A stretch of 64,000 nt of DNA, from positions 39,498,874 to 39,562,873 of the forward strand of contig CM041090.1 in assembly GCA_023079485.1 (NCBI GenBank). Direction: 5' to 3'. The notes under the pieces were generated by a model. It was not told the DNA's origin. It saw nothing but the letters and a program-made list of their open reading frames with translations, and did no database searches. This document shows positions 48,820 to 61,890 of this stretch, piece by piece. The stretch comes from Archilochus colubris. Taxonomy: Eukaryota > Chordata > Aves > Apodiformes > Trochilidae. The translations under genes and the position numbers were made by a program. Positions within the stretch are counted from its first letter, which is position 1, and each line of letters starts with the position of its first letter.

Positions 48820-48895
48820 ATGAAATCAGAGTTTTTTTGGGTTGGAAAGGCACCTTAGGGGTCATTTAGTTCCAAGTCAGTGTATTATTAGCTCC
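48820..48895 (-). mobile_element. CR1 LINE 3'-terminal fragment
   Basis: TTTTTGGGTTGGAAAGGCAC followed by GGGGTCATTTAGTTCCA is the reverse complement of the CR1 3' terminus. Only about 75 bp remains. Confidence 0.75.
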
Positions 48896-49639
48896 AGTGT
48901 CACTTTTTTAATTTATAGAGAACAAGAAGAGAAAAAAGCACAAGTACACTTGAAGAACAGCAGTGCAAGAAGTAGAACATCACATGCATGGAGCTGGAAA
49001 GGAGAAGTGTTTTAATCTCTCCAGCTGTGTTTCCTTGCCTGCTGGACAGGCAGCAACGTTTGTAGGACATGGAAACTGGTTCAGGATTCATCTGGCACCC
49101 CCAAGGACAGGGTTAGTGATGCTTTTCAGCAGCCAGAGCACACAGAAACTTTGCCATTTATATCTAATGGTTGTGTGACATTCCCTGATCTTCAAATACC
49201 AAAGCATTCTAATCACAGAGACTTTGACCTTTTGGTCAAGTGGAACTCTTGTTATTTAATTTCTTTACTTTTCATACAACACATTAGATCCTCCCTGTGA
49301 AGTAACTCAGGAGACTGCTTGGCAGGGAAAGGCTGGGTTTGTGCTAAAGGTTCAGCTCATGTCTGGCTACAGCCTTCCTGGATGGGTTCAGGAAATCTCC
49401 TTTGACCCAGATGACCCAGTTGTCCAAGGGATAGACCCAAAAGTCTGGCTGCATCCCCCAGGAATTCAGCAGAAATGAAGGAGCATGTCCATGGGATAAT
49501 TCATCCTATCCAGGGCACAAAATGCATTTTAGAGACATCTCTTTCTCCAGTACCTGATTTGAAGTGGACTCTTTGGGTCCTGCATGCCCTGGTTACAAGC
49601 CTGAAGAGTCAAATAGGTTCTTTAATTTTGCTTCTTCAA
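48896..49639. other. Non-coding stretch, no gene seen
   Basis: Unique sequence. No supported exon. Confidence 0.5.
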
Positions 49640-49905
49640 ATTATAGAATCATTTTGACTAGGAAAAACCTTTAAGATCATCAAGTCCTGCTGCTAACCCA
49701 GCACTACCAAGGCCACCACTGCCCTGTGTCCCTCAGCATCACATCTCCAGGGCTTTGAAATCCCTCCAGGGATGATGGGGACTCCACCACTGCCCTGGGC
49801 AGCCTGGGCCAGGCCCTGACAAACTAGGGAATAAATTTTCCCTAGTATCCAATCTAAGCCTCCCCTGGCACAACTTGGAACCCTTGTCACTTGTTACTTG
49901 AGAGA
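49640..49905 (-). mobile_element. CR1 LINE 3' fragment
   Basis: Reverse complement of a CR1 3' end. The plus strand starts with TATAGAATCATTTTGAC, then AAGATCATCAAGTCCTGCTG, ACTGCCCTGGGCAGCCTGGG and AAGCCTCCCCTGGCACAACT. It is 5'-truncated with a broken ORF2 end. Confidence 0.94.
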
Positions 49906-49958
49906 TTACTCATTACTTGGAACACTAACCTTAGTCAGAAAGGTCCAAATGGCACCAA
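49906..49958. other. Short spacer
   Basis: No recognisable element. Confidence 0.5.
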
Positions 49959-50097
49959 GCAGCTGATTTTTTTAACATTTTCCTACAGGGCAGAGATGCT
50001 CAGCCCAGGTGGTAGCATCACGCACACACTTCCATCTCACTGCCTTGGCTCTGAGTCCTGAAAGAGCCAAACTTAAATTCCACCAAGATTTGGCTTT
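49959..50097. repeat. Dispersed duplicate segment, copy 1
   Basis: This segment, from GCAGCTGATTTTTTTAACAT to a CCACCAAGATT word and TTTT, recurs in the same orientation at 51771-51908 with roughly 90 percent identity by eye. It matches no CR1 segment. Confidence 0.93.
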
Positions 50098-51770
50098 TTG
50101 AGGTGATTCGTGAGACTTTGAGGACCAAAAGCAGGAATAGGACCATGAAAGGGGGTGTCCTGATCTCACACAGAAGGTGTTTGCCCAGACATCTGGTCTC
50201 AGTTGGTCAAGGCAGACAGGTCAGACCTGGTTAAATGTCCCAATAGTCACCCCCTCTCCAATCCCAGGCTTCAGCTGGAACTCTCTGAGGTTCACCCACC
50301 TTTAAAAATCACTACAGACCAGCACACAAAGGCTGTGATTTCCCACCTTCCCTTCAGACTTCCCACCCTGCCTTCAGAAGGATTACACCATAATCTGCTG
50401 CATCCCAGCTCAGAGTTTAGCTCTTACAGGGCAAACTCCTCTTAAAGGGCATCACTGCTGGGATGCTCATTATTCCAGTAGATGGTCTGAACATCTGACC
50501 ATCACAGCTATGTGGGCAATGTGGCTTTGGTGACAGTATGGTGACAGCCCTGGTGACAATGGGGAGAAGGGACAGCATGGTGAGTCCCTTTCAGAGTCCT
50601 CTGAGCTCCTGCCTTGAAAGGACACATCTATCCACACCACATTACAGCCACCCCACTCAATTCCCCCTCTGATCAGAAGGAAGAAATTACTCACGTGCTA
50701 AAACCAGCACTGAATTCCTTCACTCCAAGCTTTGTTCTTTCCAAATGAACCTTAGAAGCTGCTGGCTTATGATGGAATTAAATTTAAATTAAAATTCTAC
50801 TGCCAGGACATCTAACCAGGGAAGAGGAGAGAAGAGAAGACTCATTCTAATGCCCACAAAACATCAAATGTATGAACACCTAAGGTATGAACATCAAAGG
50901 TATGAACACCTAACATCTCTGTCCTAACACTGCCAAGGTTGTGCTGCATTTTAATAACTGTTGTTTCATATACAACTAAAAAATAAGTTACCTCTGGTCT
51001 GTCTTGATTCCCATGGAGAACATTTCAACACCAATAACAGAGATCTTCAGAAGGTTGTCAAGAAAAAAGGTCTTCCAGGCAGATATTCCCCACTACCAGC
51101 AGCAGCACTGATTAAAACTGGTGAAATCAGGTTAAAAACTGATCCCACAGGAGGGTGGGCCAGAGACAACCTCACCTCCCTTTAGGCCCCATCTTCCCTG
51201 ATTTTATAAGAACATCCAGCTGGATTAAAGGCCAGTGCAGATCTCCAGGTGTGAACATTCATCACCTCCAGCTGAGCCCAGTTCTTTCTGTGGAAGGAGC
51301 TAAACCCTCCTCATCTCAAATCTTCACCAGCCCAGGCACCAAAACAGGCACTAAACCCTGTAATGAACATAAAAGCACTAAAGGTTCCTCTGTCCTCTCT
51401 CTTTTTAAGCAGATTTCTCTTAGTTAACTCATTACAAACCCCTGCTCCATCCCTTCTTCCCCACCAGCTCAGTGGGAGAGCAGAGGGACCTGCTCCCAGT
51501 AGGAAGCTTTTCCATTCTCCTGGCAGCCAAGAAGTGGGAATGTGAAGGCAGCAGGACTCAGGGCTCACAATAAAAACCCCACTGGCTGCTCCTCAACTTT
51601 CAGCCTTTCACTCTTCACCACCCTCCCCTTTCCCTGGGGCTCTCATTGCAAGCTGATCATGTTCCTGAATACCACAGGTCATTGTCTTCCCACAGCCTCA
51701 GGAGCTGCAACCTGCTGAGGCCTCAGGGACAGAAGGCAGATTTATTTTTTTTTCCCCCTCCTTGGGCTTT
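50098..51770. other. Non-coding stretch, no gene seen
   Basis: Unique sequence with a small tandem repeat at 50866-50913 (GGTATGAACA-type words, three imperfect units). Frames up to 90 codons lack support. Confidence 0.45.
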
Positions 51771-51908
51771 GCAGCTGATTTTTTTAACATTTTCCTACAG
51801 GGCAGAGATGCTCAGCCTGGGTGGTAGCATCACACACACACTTCCATCTCCCCGCCTTGGCTCGGTGTCCTGTAAGAGCCAAACTCAAATGCCACCAAGA
51901 TTTATCTT
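51771..51908. repeat. Dispersed duplicate segment, copy 2
   Basis: Second copy of the 49959-50097 segment, 1812 bp downstream in the same orientation. Differences are mostly substitutions. Several are C/T or G/A changes at CpG-like positions (ATCACGCAC versus ATCACACAC). Confidence 0.93.
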
Positions 51909-54887
51909 TTCCTCCCTCTCCTTCCTCCTCTCTCTCTACAATGGATCTGTAGCTCCATTTTCAGATATTTTAACTGCTGTGCAGGGTCTGCCAAACTTCA
52001 GCCCACAGCAAATTCTTCCAGCCAGGCTGCAACCTCTCAACACAGAGACTGCTACCATATGGCTGTGTCAGTGGGAGCTTCTGTAATGCAATTTATTGTG
52101 GTCTTGGCTCTTTCAGGCTCCTACAATGAAAGGTAAAAGGGGATATTTCCTCTTCCATGACAGTTTAATCTTTGATACACCTCGGATAAAACTAAAATGC
52201 CTCTAATGCATCAGCAATCCCCTGCAAAGGGAATTTGTGAATGGGGAAATGTCTTGATTTCTCATCAGAGCCTTGGCCTCTCTTTGGGGTTTTGCTAAAG
52301 GAGAGGTGGCACAGTTCTGCACAAAACCCACCAATCTCACTAGAAAATAAATAAAATATTATAAAATAAAGTGCTCTCATGAAGTGCAACAGATATTCAC
52401 TGTGCTGGGTTCATTCTGTTGCATGCATATGTTATATATAATTTAATTCCTCTATGCTTTTCCTTGTATCTAAGCATGCCAGTGCATGGGTAAGGCTTAA
52501 ACACTGCTTGATCCTGCATGAGCTACAAAAGATGAAGCTGTTCCACAAGATGGTAAATGCCCTCACTTCTCAGCCTCTCCATCCCCACACCAGCAGCAAA
52601 GGGGTGCCCAGGGGTGTGGGAGCTTTTTGCATGGCCAACTCCATCCATACCAAACTGGCATCAGGAGCTTGTTGGCACCCCAAAGCACTGCTTCTAAAGG
52701 AGGGTACAGAGTTGTGGAGTTGGGGGTGTTTAAAACCAACTCCCTTTACTTGGTTTAAACTATATCTAGCAAGATGACAACAGTTCTTGTGCTTTTTTTT
52801 ACCCTATCAAGTCTGGCTTCAAGCCTGGCCACAATGCTAGGACTTCTCCTATATGAGCAGGACAGAGAACTCACCACTTCCATATTTTTTGCTAATTTTT
52901 CCCCTTGTGTAACTCCTGCCTACAAAGGCACAGCATTGGGTAATCACTGAACCAGGCCATCATTCAAAAGAATGATTATATTATTAATATTATTAATAAT
53001 TATAATGTTAATTATATTTTTGTCCTCAAGCTCTGACCTCCCATGGCCTCCAGCTGAATTCCTCAGTCTGAACACAGGATGAAGGTACCTAAAATACATC
53101 TACTTGCTCTAAAGTTTTGAGTTCCTCTTGAAGGGTTCTGAGTTAAGACACAGATTGTGGAAAACATCATGGATAAATCTGTTGAGTTTTTTTTTTTTTT
53201 TCCTCCAGGGCAATTAATTTAACTTAAAATTTCAGTTGGGTTAATGTATGGAAAGATAGCTCAGATATTCATCAGACTCTCTGAAGTGGGTCATGCAGAA
53301 GCACACAGACTACAGATTAAACACTAGCAATTAGGGGGGAAAAAAGATATTTTTAATAACTTTAAGAGATGGAGATGGTCCTGTTTTCTCCATGTGACGT
53401 GATGACTCTGAAACCTATTAATTGTCTTAACATACCATCAGTGTTACCTTGCAGAACTGAGGTTTTTAGTAGAAATTCGTATCAAATACACACATGTGAG
53501 TCCTCAATGTCAAATACCCAGGAGATCCAGCTCCTCTGTTCAGAGGACCAGTTGCAAAGAACACAAACTCTGCCTCTTTCCTGCAATACACGTGCTCTTC
53601 CCCATCTGAATATATTAAATATTCAAAAGTGCCTTTTTAATTTAGGTTTCTGTCCCTTTGCTAGCAAGCACTGAGTGCCCTGGTTACTCTAGAAGTCATG
53701 CACACATGTCTTCTGCCAGCATGGTGTCATGTCTTCTGTCAGTCTGTTATTTACTACTCAATGTTCCCATTATCTTCAAACTGGCTCTGGATTTGTTCCA
53801 AAGATTGCAATGTTATTCAGGGAAACTTTGGTGGAGGGGTTGCAGCCTGGTTGAGCAATGGGTTGAAACAAAGCAAGGGTTGGGGGGTTGAGGGGAGGGT
53901 GGAAGACATGAGGATTGGGGTTTTTTTAGGGGGGAAAACCAGAGGGAGTTCCCAACTCTATGTGCCAATTATCAATCTGAGAGTCCATGTTAATCTCTCT
54001 GGATAAAAGGAATTCTGTGTGGTGAGGAAAATGGGGAGCACTGATACATGGAAGGAGGGAAATTGCTCTCCCAGACAGGAATCACCAGGAGGTCTCCCAG
54101 TCAGGTTAAGTCCCTCTCTCTGCTTTGATTTTTTGCCAGTTTATTACCACGTCTGCTTTCCCAACCAACCAAAGAGAGCAGAAACCTGAAACACATCAGG
54201 CTTCAAGACAAAACATTAGCCAAACTTTTGGAAAGGATAATTTTTCAGAGCTAATTTGGCTACTTCTCTGCCTCCCCAAATCCTGCCCCTGTAAATCAGT
54301 GCAAGAGATACCACTCCCAGGATGGCTCCATTTTACTATTACCAGGATTATTCAAGCATATTAGCAGACTTCAAGCCAAGAATACCTTGTGGTCTGATGG
54401 AAAGTCTTGTTTTCCTTGATTAAACCTCCATTTCTTGCATTTGTTAGAACAAGCAAGCAATTGAATATTTTATTAGAAAGGATGTGATTTGGTTTTGTTA
54501 GTTAATATATTTGCTCCGTGGCAGAGCCTCAGGGGATGAATATTTTACTTCCTTGACAACCCTAAAGGGGTGGCACTGAGTCTGATCTCAGCCTCTTCTA
54601 GCAGTCTGAGAGCAGCATTTTGCCAGCACAGAGGCAAATTTGCAGGTGCTAAGAGAACTTTTGCTCATAAAAAAAGAAAACAAACCCCCCAAAAATGGAA
54701 AAAAAACCCAGAAAAAAAAAACAAACCACACAGCAAAACCCCACATAGTTTTCACCCTCCTATTTAGGTTTTGGATCTGCTGCTACTGTATGAATTCACC
54801 CTTTTCAATAGATAATCTGTCATCAATGCAGCAGCAAACCCAAAGAGGCTGACACAGGTGGGAGCTTTTGGTCACCTCTGTCTTGTT
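51909..54887. other. Non-coding stretch, no gene seen
   Basis: Unique sequence with an AT-only palindromic patch at 52975-53020, a T-run at 53190-53204 and A-rich runs at 54669-54725. No coding exon is supported. Confidence 0.45.
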
Positions 54888-57240
54888 TGGGTTTTTTTCT
54901 TCCTCAGACCCCCAGCAATAAACCAAGGGAGACTTTAAGCCTTTTGTTCTGGTTGGTGCACACTGACACAGATGCTCTCTTGCCTCTCTGCACATCCTAA
55001 ATCAACTCTGAGCTCCTCACTGCCAACCCTTACAACCAAGGCCCAATATTTTCTTCAGAACAGATCACCTAGATACCTGGTTTAATAGAACAAGTAGTTT
55101 ATCTCAGCCTAAGCAGCAGCTCAAATGTCTATTTTGGGCTATTAGCAGCCAAAGAGCAAACTGAATTGACGAGGAGTGTACTGACCAGAGATAAAATATT
55201 GATGCCACCTCAAGTTTCCAAGCAAATCAGGACCCTGCTGAGCTGAATATGATACAAGCACAACTTGGAGACTCTCCATGCTATGGGGGGTTTAAAGTGT
55301 AATAAATTAAAAAGGTAGGATGGGCCACACAAAGGTCTAGTAGCAAAGCAGAAGAAAATCCAGGATTTCCTGCCTTCTCTGCTAAAGCATCCAGAATGTC
55401 TATGAACTGGAGAAGAAAAGCTGTAAGAAAAGGGTATTCTATTTAGTTTCTTGCACACTGAGCCATGGATCCAACCTGGGTTTTTTTCTTCCCCAGACCC
55501 ATAGCAATAAACCAAGGGAGGCTTTGAGCCTTTTTTTCTGGTTGGTTCACACTGACACAGATGCTCTCTTGCCTCTCTGCACATCCTAAATCAACTCTGA
55601 CCTCCTCACTGCCAACCCTTACAACCAAGGCCCAATAATTTCTTCAGAACAGATCACCCAGATACCTGGTTTAATAGAACAAGTAGTTTATCTCAGCCTA
55701 AGCAGCAGCTCAAATGTCTATTTTGGGCTATTAGCAGCCAAAGAGCAAACTGAATTGATGAGGAGTCTACTGACCAGAGATAAAATACTGATGCCACCTC
55801 AAATTTCCAAGCAAATCAGGACCCTGCTGAGCTGAATATGATACAAACACAACTTGGAGACTCTCCATGTTATGGAGGGTTTAAAGTGCAATAAATTAAA
55901 AAGGTAGGATGGAGCATACAAAGGTCTAATAGCAAAGCCAGAAGAAAATCCAGGATTTCCTGCCTTCCCTGCTAAAGCATCCAGAATGTCTATGAACTGG
56001 AGAAGAAAAGCTGTTAGAAAAGGGTATTCCATTTAGTTTCTTGCACACTGAGCCATGGATCCAACCTGGGTTTTTTTCTTCCCCAGACCTCCAGCAATAA
56101 ACCAAGGGAGGCTTTGACCCTTTTGTTCTGGTTGGTTCACACTGACACAGATGCTCTCTTGCCTCTCTGCACATCCTAAATCAACTCTGAGCTCCTCACT
56201 GCCAACCCTTACAACCAAGGCCCAATAAGTTCTTCAGAACAGATCACCCAGATACCTGTTTTAACAGAACAAGTAGTTTATCTCAGCCTAAGTAGCAGCT
56301 CAAATGTCTATTTTGGGCTATTAGCAGCCAAAGAGCAAACTGAATTGATGAGGAGTGTACTGACCAGAGATAAAATACTGATGCCACCTCAAGTTTCCAA
56401 GCAAATCAGGACCCTGCTGAGCTGAATATGATACAAGCACAACTTGGGGACTCTCCATGCTATGGAGGGTTTAAAGTGCAATAAATTAAAAAGGTAGGAT
56501 GGGCCACACAAAGGTCTAGTAGCAAAGCAGAAGAAAATCCAGGATTTCCTGCCTTCCCTGCTAAAGCATCCAGAATCAGACTATGAACTGGAGAAGAAAA
56601 GCTGTAAGAAAAGGGTCTCCTATTTTGTTTCTTGCACACTGAGCCATGGATCCAACCTGGGTTTTTTTCTTCCCCAGACCCCCAGCAATAAACCAAGGGA
56701 GGCTTTGAGCCTTTTTTTCTGGTTGGTGCACACTGACACAGATGCTCTCTTGCCTCTCTGCACATCCTAAATCAACTCTGAGCTCCTCACTGCCAGCCAT
56801 TACAACCAAGGCCCAATAATTTCTTCAGAACAGATCACCCAGATACCTGTTTTAATAGAACCAGTAGTTTATCTCAGCCTAAGCAGCAGCTCAAATGTCT
56901 ATTTTGGGCTATTAGCAGCCAAAGAGCAAACTGAATTGATGAGGAGTGTACTGACCAGAGATAAAATATTGATGCCACCTCAAATTTCCAAGCAAATCAG
57001 GACCCTGCTGAGCTGAATATGATACAAACACAACTTGGAGACTCTCCATGCTATGGAGGGTTTAAAGTGCAATAAATTAAAAAGGTAGGATGGGCCACAC
57101 AAAGGTCTAGTAGCAAAGCAGAAGAAAATCCAGGATTTCCTGCCTTCCCTGCTAAAGCATCCAGAATGTCTATGAACTGGAGAAGAAAAGCTGTTAGAAA
57201 AGGGTCTCCTATTTAGTTTCTTGCACATGGATCCAACCTG
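54888..57240. repeat. Tandem array, four units of about 590 bp
   Basis: Units begin near 54888, 55478, 56068 and 56659, each with GGGTTTTTTTCTTCC. Each then holds ATGCTCTCTTGCCTCTCTGC, GGCTATTAGCAGCCAAAGAG, AATATGATACAA and TCCAGGATTTCCTGCCTTC. Identity between units is very high, so the array is recent. The last unit lacks a few bases near its end and stops at CCAACCTG. A minus-strand frame beginning MCREAREHLCQC recurs in every unit. Because 590 is not divisible by three, the frames cannot join into one long repeat protein. Confidence 0.97.
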
Positions 57241-58049
57241 AGAGCACTGCCGGTGCCACTTTTCCATGACCCACAGTGTGGAGAGGAACAGAACTGAGCT
57301 GCAAGGATGCACGAAGACAAAGAGAAGCAGAACAAGTGATTGAAGCAAAAGCTTCTGGTTTGTTCCAGGCATCCAGAGCAAAGATCAAGGATTCTCCCAA
57401 GTGTTTATCACAGGTCCACAATATTGCAAAGGCAAGTTTGACTTTTGGCAGTAAGCTCTGCCAAAAGCACTGATGAATTGAGGACTTGCTTCCTAACAAA
57501 GGTGATCCCAAATTAAAAAAAAAAAATAAAAAATGAGTCCCAAACCTCTCTAAACCCTGAGTGTACATATCTTGCCTGCCTGCTATCTCTGAAATCAGAT
57601 CTGGATGCAAAATGCACAGCTTCTGCTTGTCTTTTCTTCCCAGGAATGATACTATAAGGGAAGAGGGGGTGTATTTAACAAAGCTGTTATGCAGTTTACT
57701 GATTGAGATTATTCAAGGCAAATGCTTTGAAGTAACAGCTTAGTGCAGAGTGACAGTAAACAAGATATAGAGATATACCTAGATGAGAAGAAAAATAAAT
57801 GGCAATTAGAATTGATATTCTAGGTGTAGAAAATGCTGCTAAGACCTCCATCTCCAGCAATGACACTGTGCTTGTGTTGCCACTTCCCTGCAATATCTCT
57901 GGGATGAATTGCAAATGGTAATTGGACATCACTGAGCCCCCAGATGGCACATATGGACATTAGCCCAGCTACTGCATAGCTGAGGCAAATGAGGACCAAA
58001 GAAGAGGGGAGCCCTATTTATACTTCCCATGCTGATGCTCAGGGTTGAC
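57241..58049. other. Non-coding stretch, no gene seen
   Basis: Unique sequence. A 133-codon minus frame (57209-57610) crosses the array border and an A-run and has no support. Confidence 0.45.
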
Positions 58050-58475
58050 CTGATGTCCAGAGGAGGGCCATAAAGATGTTGAGGGGGCTGGAACCCCTCT
58101 CCTATGAGGCCAGGAGGAGGGAGCTGGGGTTGTCCAGCCTGGAAAAGATTCTGGGGAGACCTAATAGTGACCTTCAGTGTCTGAAGGGAGCCTACAGAGA
58201 GGATGGAGAGGGACAATTATAGGGGCAATGGTTTTACAACAGAGAAGAGCAGCTTTAGAGTGGATGTTAGGAACAAGTTGTGTCCCCTGAGGGCAGTGGC
58301 ACAATGGCACAGGGTGCCCAGGGAGAGGGTTGAGGTCTCATCCCTGGAGATATTCAAGGTGAGGCTTGAGGAGGCTCTGAGCAACCTGATCTAGGTGAGG
58401 GTGTTGGACTGGGGGACCTGCAGAGGGCCCTGCCAACCCCAATTATTCTGTTTCTATGACCTCTGTGATCCTCTA
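58050..58475 (+). mobile_element. CR1 LINE 3' end, long fragment
   Basis: CAGAGGAGGGCCATAAAGAT, GGAGGGAGCTGGGGTTGTC, GGGGAGACCTAATAGTGACC and AGGTGAGGCTTGAGGAGGCT, then TTGGACTGGGGGACCTGCAG, lead to a degenerate TTATTCTGTTTCTATGACC tail. Part of the ORF2 C-terminus is still readable (RVPRERVEVSSLEIFKVRLE) in a broken frame. Confidence 0.96.
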
Positions 58476-61260
58476 ACACTCTTAAAACAATCTTGAAGTT
58501 CAAGGTGATGTTAAGCAACTCAGACCAGCTCTTGACTTCCACCATAGGGAATGCAGAGTAGCTGGGGGCTGTTTCAGGCAGGCCACTATAAAAATACTGT
58601 TTATATTGTAATTTCCTCTCCACACTGGGAACGAAGGACTGGAAGTCATGGGGTTGAACTCTTCCTCCTTCTCTTGATTGCACTCATCTATGTTTAGGGT
58701 ATGGATACCTATATGTGTATACCTGAGCCCAAATCTAAAGGGTTTGCTCCGGACTGACCAAAGAGTCCAAGGCAGACCCAGAAACAGAATCCAGCAGTTT
58801 GCAGTCTGAAGTAGAAGGTAAATGTTCAAGCTGGACACTCCAGTACCTCTATCAGAGCCCATGTGAGTGAGGTGGATGTCCTCATATGAAGGATGGAGGT
58901 CCCTGCACAGTGTCCTAGGAGAGGTGGCAATTTGTATGCTTAGAAACTGAGCACGAGCTGAGGACTGGATCATTTAAGACATAATTTTGTCTTTTCCAAT
59001 CTCTTTTGGCTCCTCTTTCATCAGATGCAAACTTGCTTTCCTTTAACTCTCAGTAGCTGGGACAGTGCCTCTACTCATTTTAATGTTCTGATTTCCATAA
59101 ATCTCTTATTGGCCCCAAGATATGGAAGCTATGGGGGAAATCCTTAAGTCCTGAGGTTATTGCAGCTTCATTCCTGTCAGAGGAAGATTTTTGCACCCAA
59201 AGTGTCTCCATGCAAACTTTGGCATGGCCAAGGAGCTTCTGCACACCCTCAAAGAACAGCAGGATTTTGCTGCAGGTTCCTGAAGGAACTTAATCCCCTA
59301 AAATAATTTATATTTTCTCCTCATCCCCTCCTTCTGTAAACACTCAGAGATGGACAAGGAGGTGGCTGGCACAGTAAAACCATGACCTGCCTTCAGGTTC
59401 CCACAAGAATCCTTCTAACACTGGCATTAGGAGCAGCCTGTAAAATCCTATAAAGATTTGCCCCAATATTAACTTCCTCACTTATGTTTTTTCCTGAGCA
59501 TTCCACATCTGAAGTTGGTAAAAAACCATTATTCCAAGGGGTAAAACAAAGAATTATGACTTACCAGGAACACACTATGCTGAACATTGCTCTCCTTTTT
59601 TTTTTCTTTTCCTTTTGTTCCTACCTTTTTAGAAAAATTATTAAAACTAATTGCATTATTTAATCCCATCACATAAAATCCTCCAGTGTTTCATTAATCA
59701 ATGTAATCAAGCCAATCAAAATAGATAAAGGAGATCTTTTAGCAGGCTTTGATGAGATTTTATCACCATCTCAGTGCATATTGTAAAGCCTCAGCATCCT
59801 CAGAAGCAAAATAACTGTAGGATGGGGAAGCTTTATCAAGCAGGCACTAATAAAGCAGATGATGCTTGGACCATTTTAAGAGCCTCTCCAACTAATAACA
59901 GCAGTGGTTTTGTATTATATATAAAAAATACAAAAGCAAGTTGAAATTGTGATCATTTTGTACACACAAATTGCTATAAAGCATTGGCTTTTTTTTTTAT
60001 TTATTTTGTTTTTGAAGTAATGAAGAAGATACATGGCTGTGAGTCAGCAGACCAGAAAGCCAGAACACTGTGAGGAAAATGCACTGGGTAATTCAAAGGT
60101 TAGATCAGAACAGCTGTAAGTGAAAAGCCTTATTAAAAGCCCAAAGTGTTTCCTTTTAAATGTAGTACCCTTACTTTAAATCCACATCTGAATAATAAAG
60201 AGATATGAATGAATGAGCTTGTGGAGTCCTGGTGTTGGTGTCTCTGTAGCTCCCATCCTTTAGAGGTTGGCTCTGACTGGGCAGGAGGATTGAAATCCTA
60301 CCCCAAGAATAGAAATTCAAAGGGTGTTGGTGGAAATACAGCACCATAAAGCCAAGAAATATGTACAGGTGGTAAATGTCACACTGGAAACACACAGTTT
60401 GCATAGTGCACTGGGAATACTGTGCACTAGGAATACTGTGCCACCACCAGTCCTTGTTCTGTCAGCTCCATTTTCATGGCCCAGCCTGGACCAGCTGTGG
60501 GGTCACCAGCAGAGCTGAGAGGAGGAGACACTGCAAATCCTAGTAGTCAGGACAAATATTCCTTAGGATGTCAGATCTCCTTGGCTCTGTCTACTCTGAC
60601 TCAGGAAACCCCCTAAAAAATCCCATCCCAGGGCACAGACCTTGAAGCATCCAAGGAATCAGCCTGACAGTGAGCACTCATTGCCTTCAGAGCTGAGAGA
60701 GTTGGAAAATGTGCACTGCTTTTTCTCCACCAGAAAATTCATTACTTCCCTACATTTAAAGACTCTTGGGACCAAATTTTCCCTCCTCAGCTGGAGTTCT
60801 GTTCTCCCTCCCCTTTTTCCATTTGGCCCCAGGTGGAACTCAACGTTGGCCATCCTCACAAGGGGCTCAGCACTTCCAAAGGCACTGACAATGACAGGGG
60901 TAAAATCCAGCAGAAATAATGACAGAGGATGATCTTGAGTTGAATTTCCAACCAGGCAATGTGGTACCACTCAATTGCTTAGAAAGCTGCAGGACTGAGT
61001 GTGCCCAAGAAGAGCAAAATCTAATGAATGTTGTGGTATTGCCTTCTCTTGTGCTTTGCTTTCAATTCTGTGTTGCAAAGGGTTAGAAATGGAATTAAGC
61101 TCATCTCCCTCACAAGCAGATTTTGCTTTTTTGCCTTCCTTTATCCCAACAAATACAGCTCAATTTGAAAATAAACCCAGGACTGGGCAAAGGGAAATGT
61201 CTGAGGCACAGGAGTAGCTGAGCTACTCTGAGCTACTGGGAGGCCATGGATGAGCAGTTG
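58476..61260. other. Non-coding stretch, no gene seen
   Basis: Unique sequence. A 157-codon minus frame (58500-58973) overlaps the CR1 border region and has no supporting features. Positions 59580-59960 are AT-rich and repeat-free. Confidence 0.4.
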
Positions 61261-61594
61261 TGGGCACCTCAACCTGGTGGAAAGTAGATAAATCTGTGTT
61301 CCAAATACCTGATGGTTGTCTTAACTAGTTCCTGCAATAGCCAAAAAAGTGTATTTCCCTGTGTCCACCCCCAAAGTGCTCCATTAACCACAGCTCATGT
61401 GGGATGAACCCAAAGAGATGCTCCTGTGAATTCAAGCCTGTCTCTCAGGATGCTATTTTAACAAAACCTGCCTGACATTTTAACATAGGAGGTTTTTTTA
61501 TTAATAGTTGACTAATCAATGATGTTTCTGGGGCTTGGGGGTTTTTTTAAATCTTTTTTAAAGATTCCCTGGTTTGTCCCTTTGTGGGGACAAA
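61261..61594. repeat. Duplicated element, copy 1 (about 330 bp)
   Basis: This recurs in the same orientation at about 62838-63166. The best-matching core, starting ATAAATCTGTGTTCCAAATA, is roughly 90 percent identical by eye over 250 bp. The right edge becomes T-rich and indel-prone. Both copies end at a CR1 fragment. Confidence 0.92.
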
Positions 61595-61890
61595 GTTTTC
61601 AAAGGGGTCTGTTGGGATAGGACAAGAGGTGATGGATTTAAACTAAAAGAGGGTAGATTTAGACAAGATGTAAGATAGAAATATTTACTCTGAGGGTGGT
61701 GAAACACTGGCCTGGGTTGCCCAGAGAGGTGGGAGATGCCCTATCCCTGGAAACATTCCAGGTCAAGTTGGATGGGGCTTGGAGCCACCTGGTCTGGTTG
61801 AAGATGTCCCTGCTGACTCCAGATGTGTTGGACTAGGTGATCCCTAAATGTTCCCTTCCAACCTAAACCATTCTGCCATTCTCTGATCCA
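61595..61890 (+). mobile_element. CR1 LINE 3' fragment
   Basis: ATAGGACAAGAGGTGATGG, GGTGGTGAAACACTGGCCTG, CTGGAAACATTCCAGGTCA and GATGTCCCTGCTGACTCC, then CCCTTCCAACCTAAACCATT, are in CR1 3' order on the plus strand. The coding frame is broken. Confidence 0.96.

Noticed and set aside
51646..52086. 146-codon plus frame
   Set aside because: It runs through the dispersed duplicate segment and a T-run. The equivalent frame is not kept in the other copy.
55210..57381. Recurring minus-strand frames of the 590-bp array as a repeated gene
   Set aside because: Unit length is not divisible by three and the copies are nearly identical, so shared open frames follow from duplication and do not show selection.
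58500..58973. 157-codon minus-strand frame
   Set aside because: No recognisable protein features and no splice context, so treated as chance.
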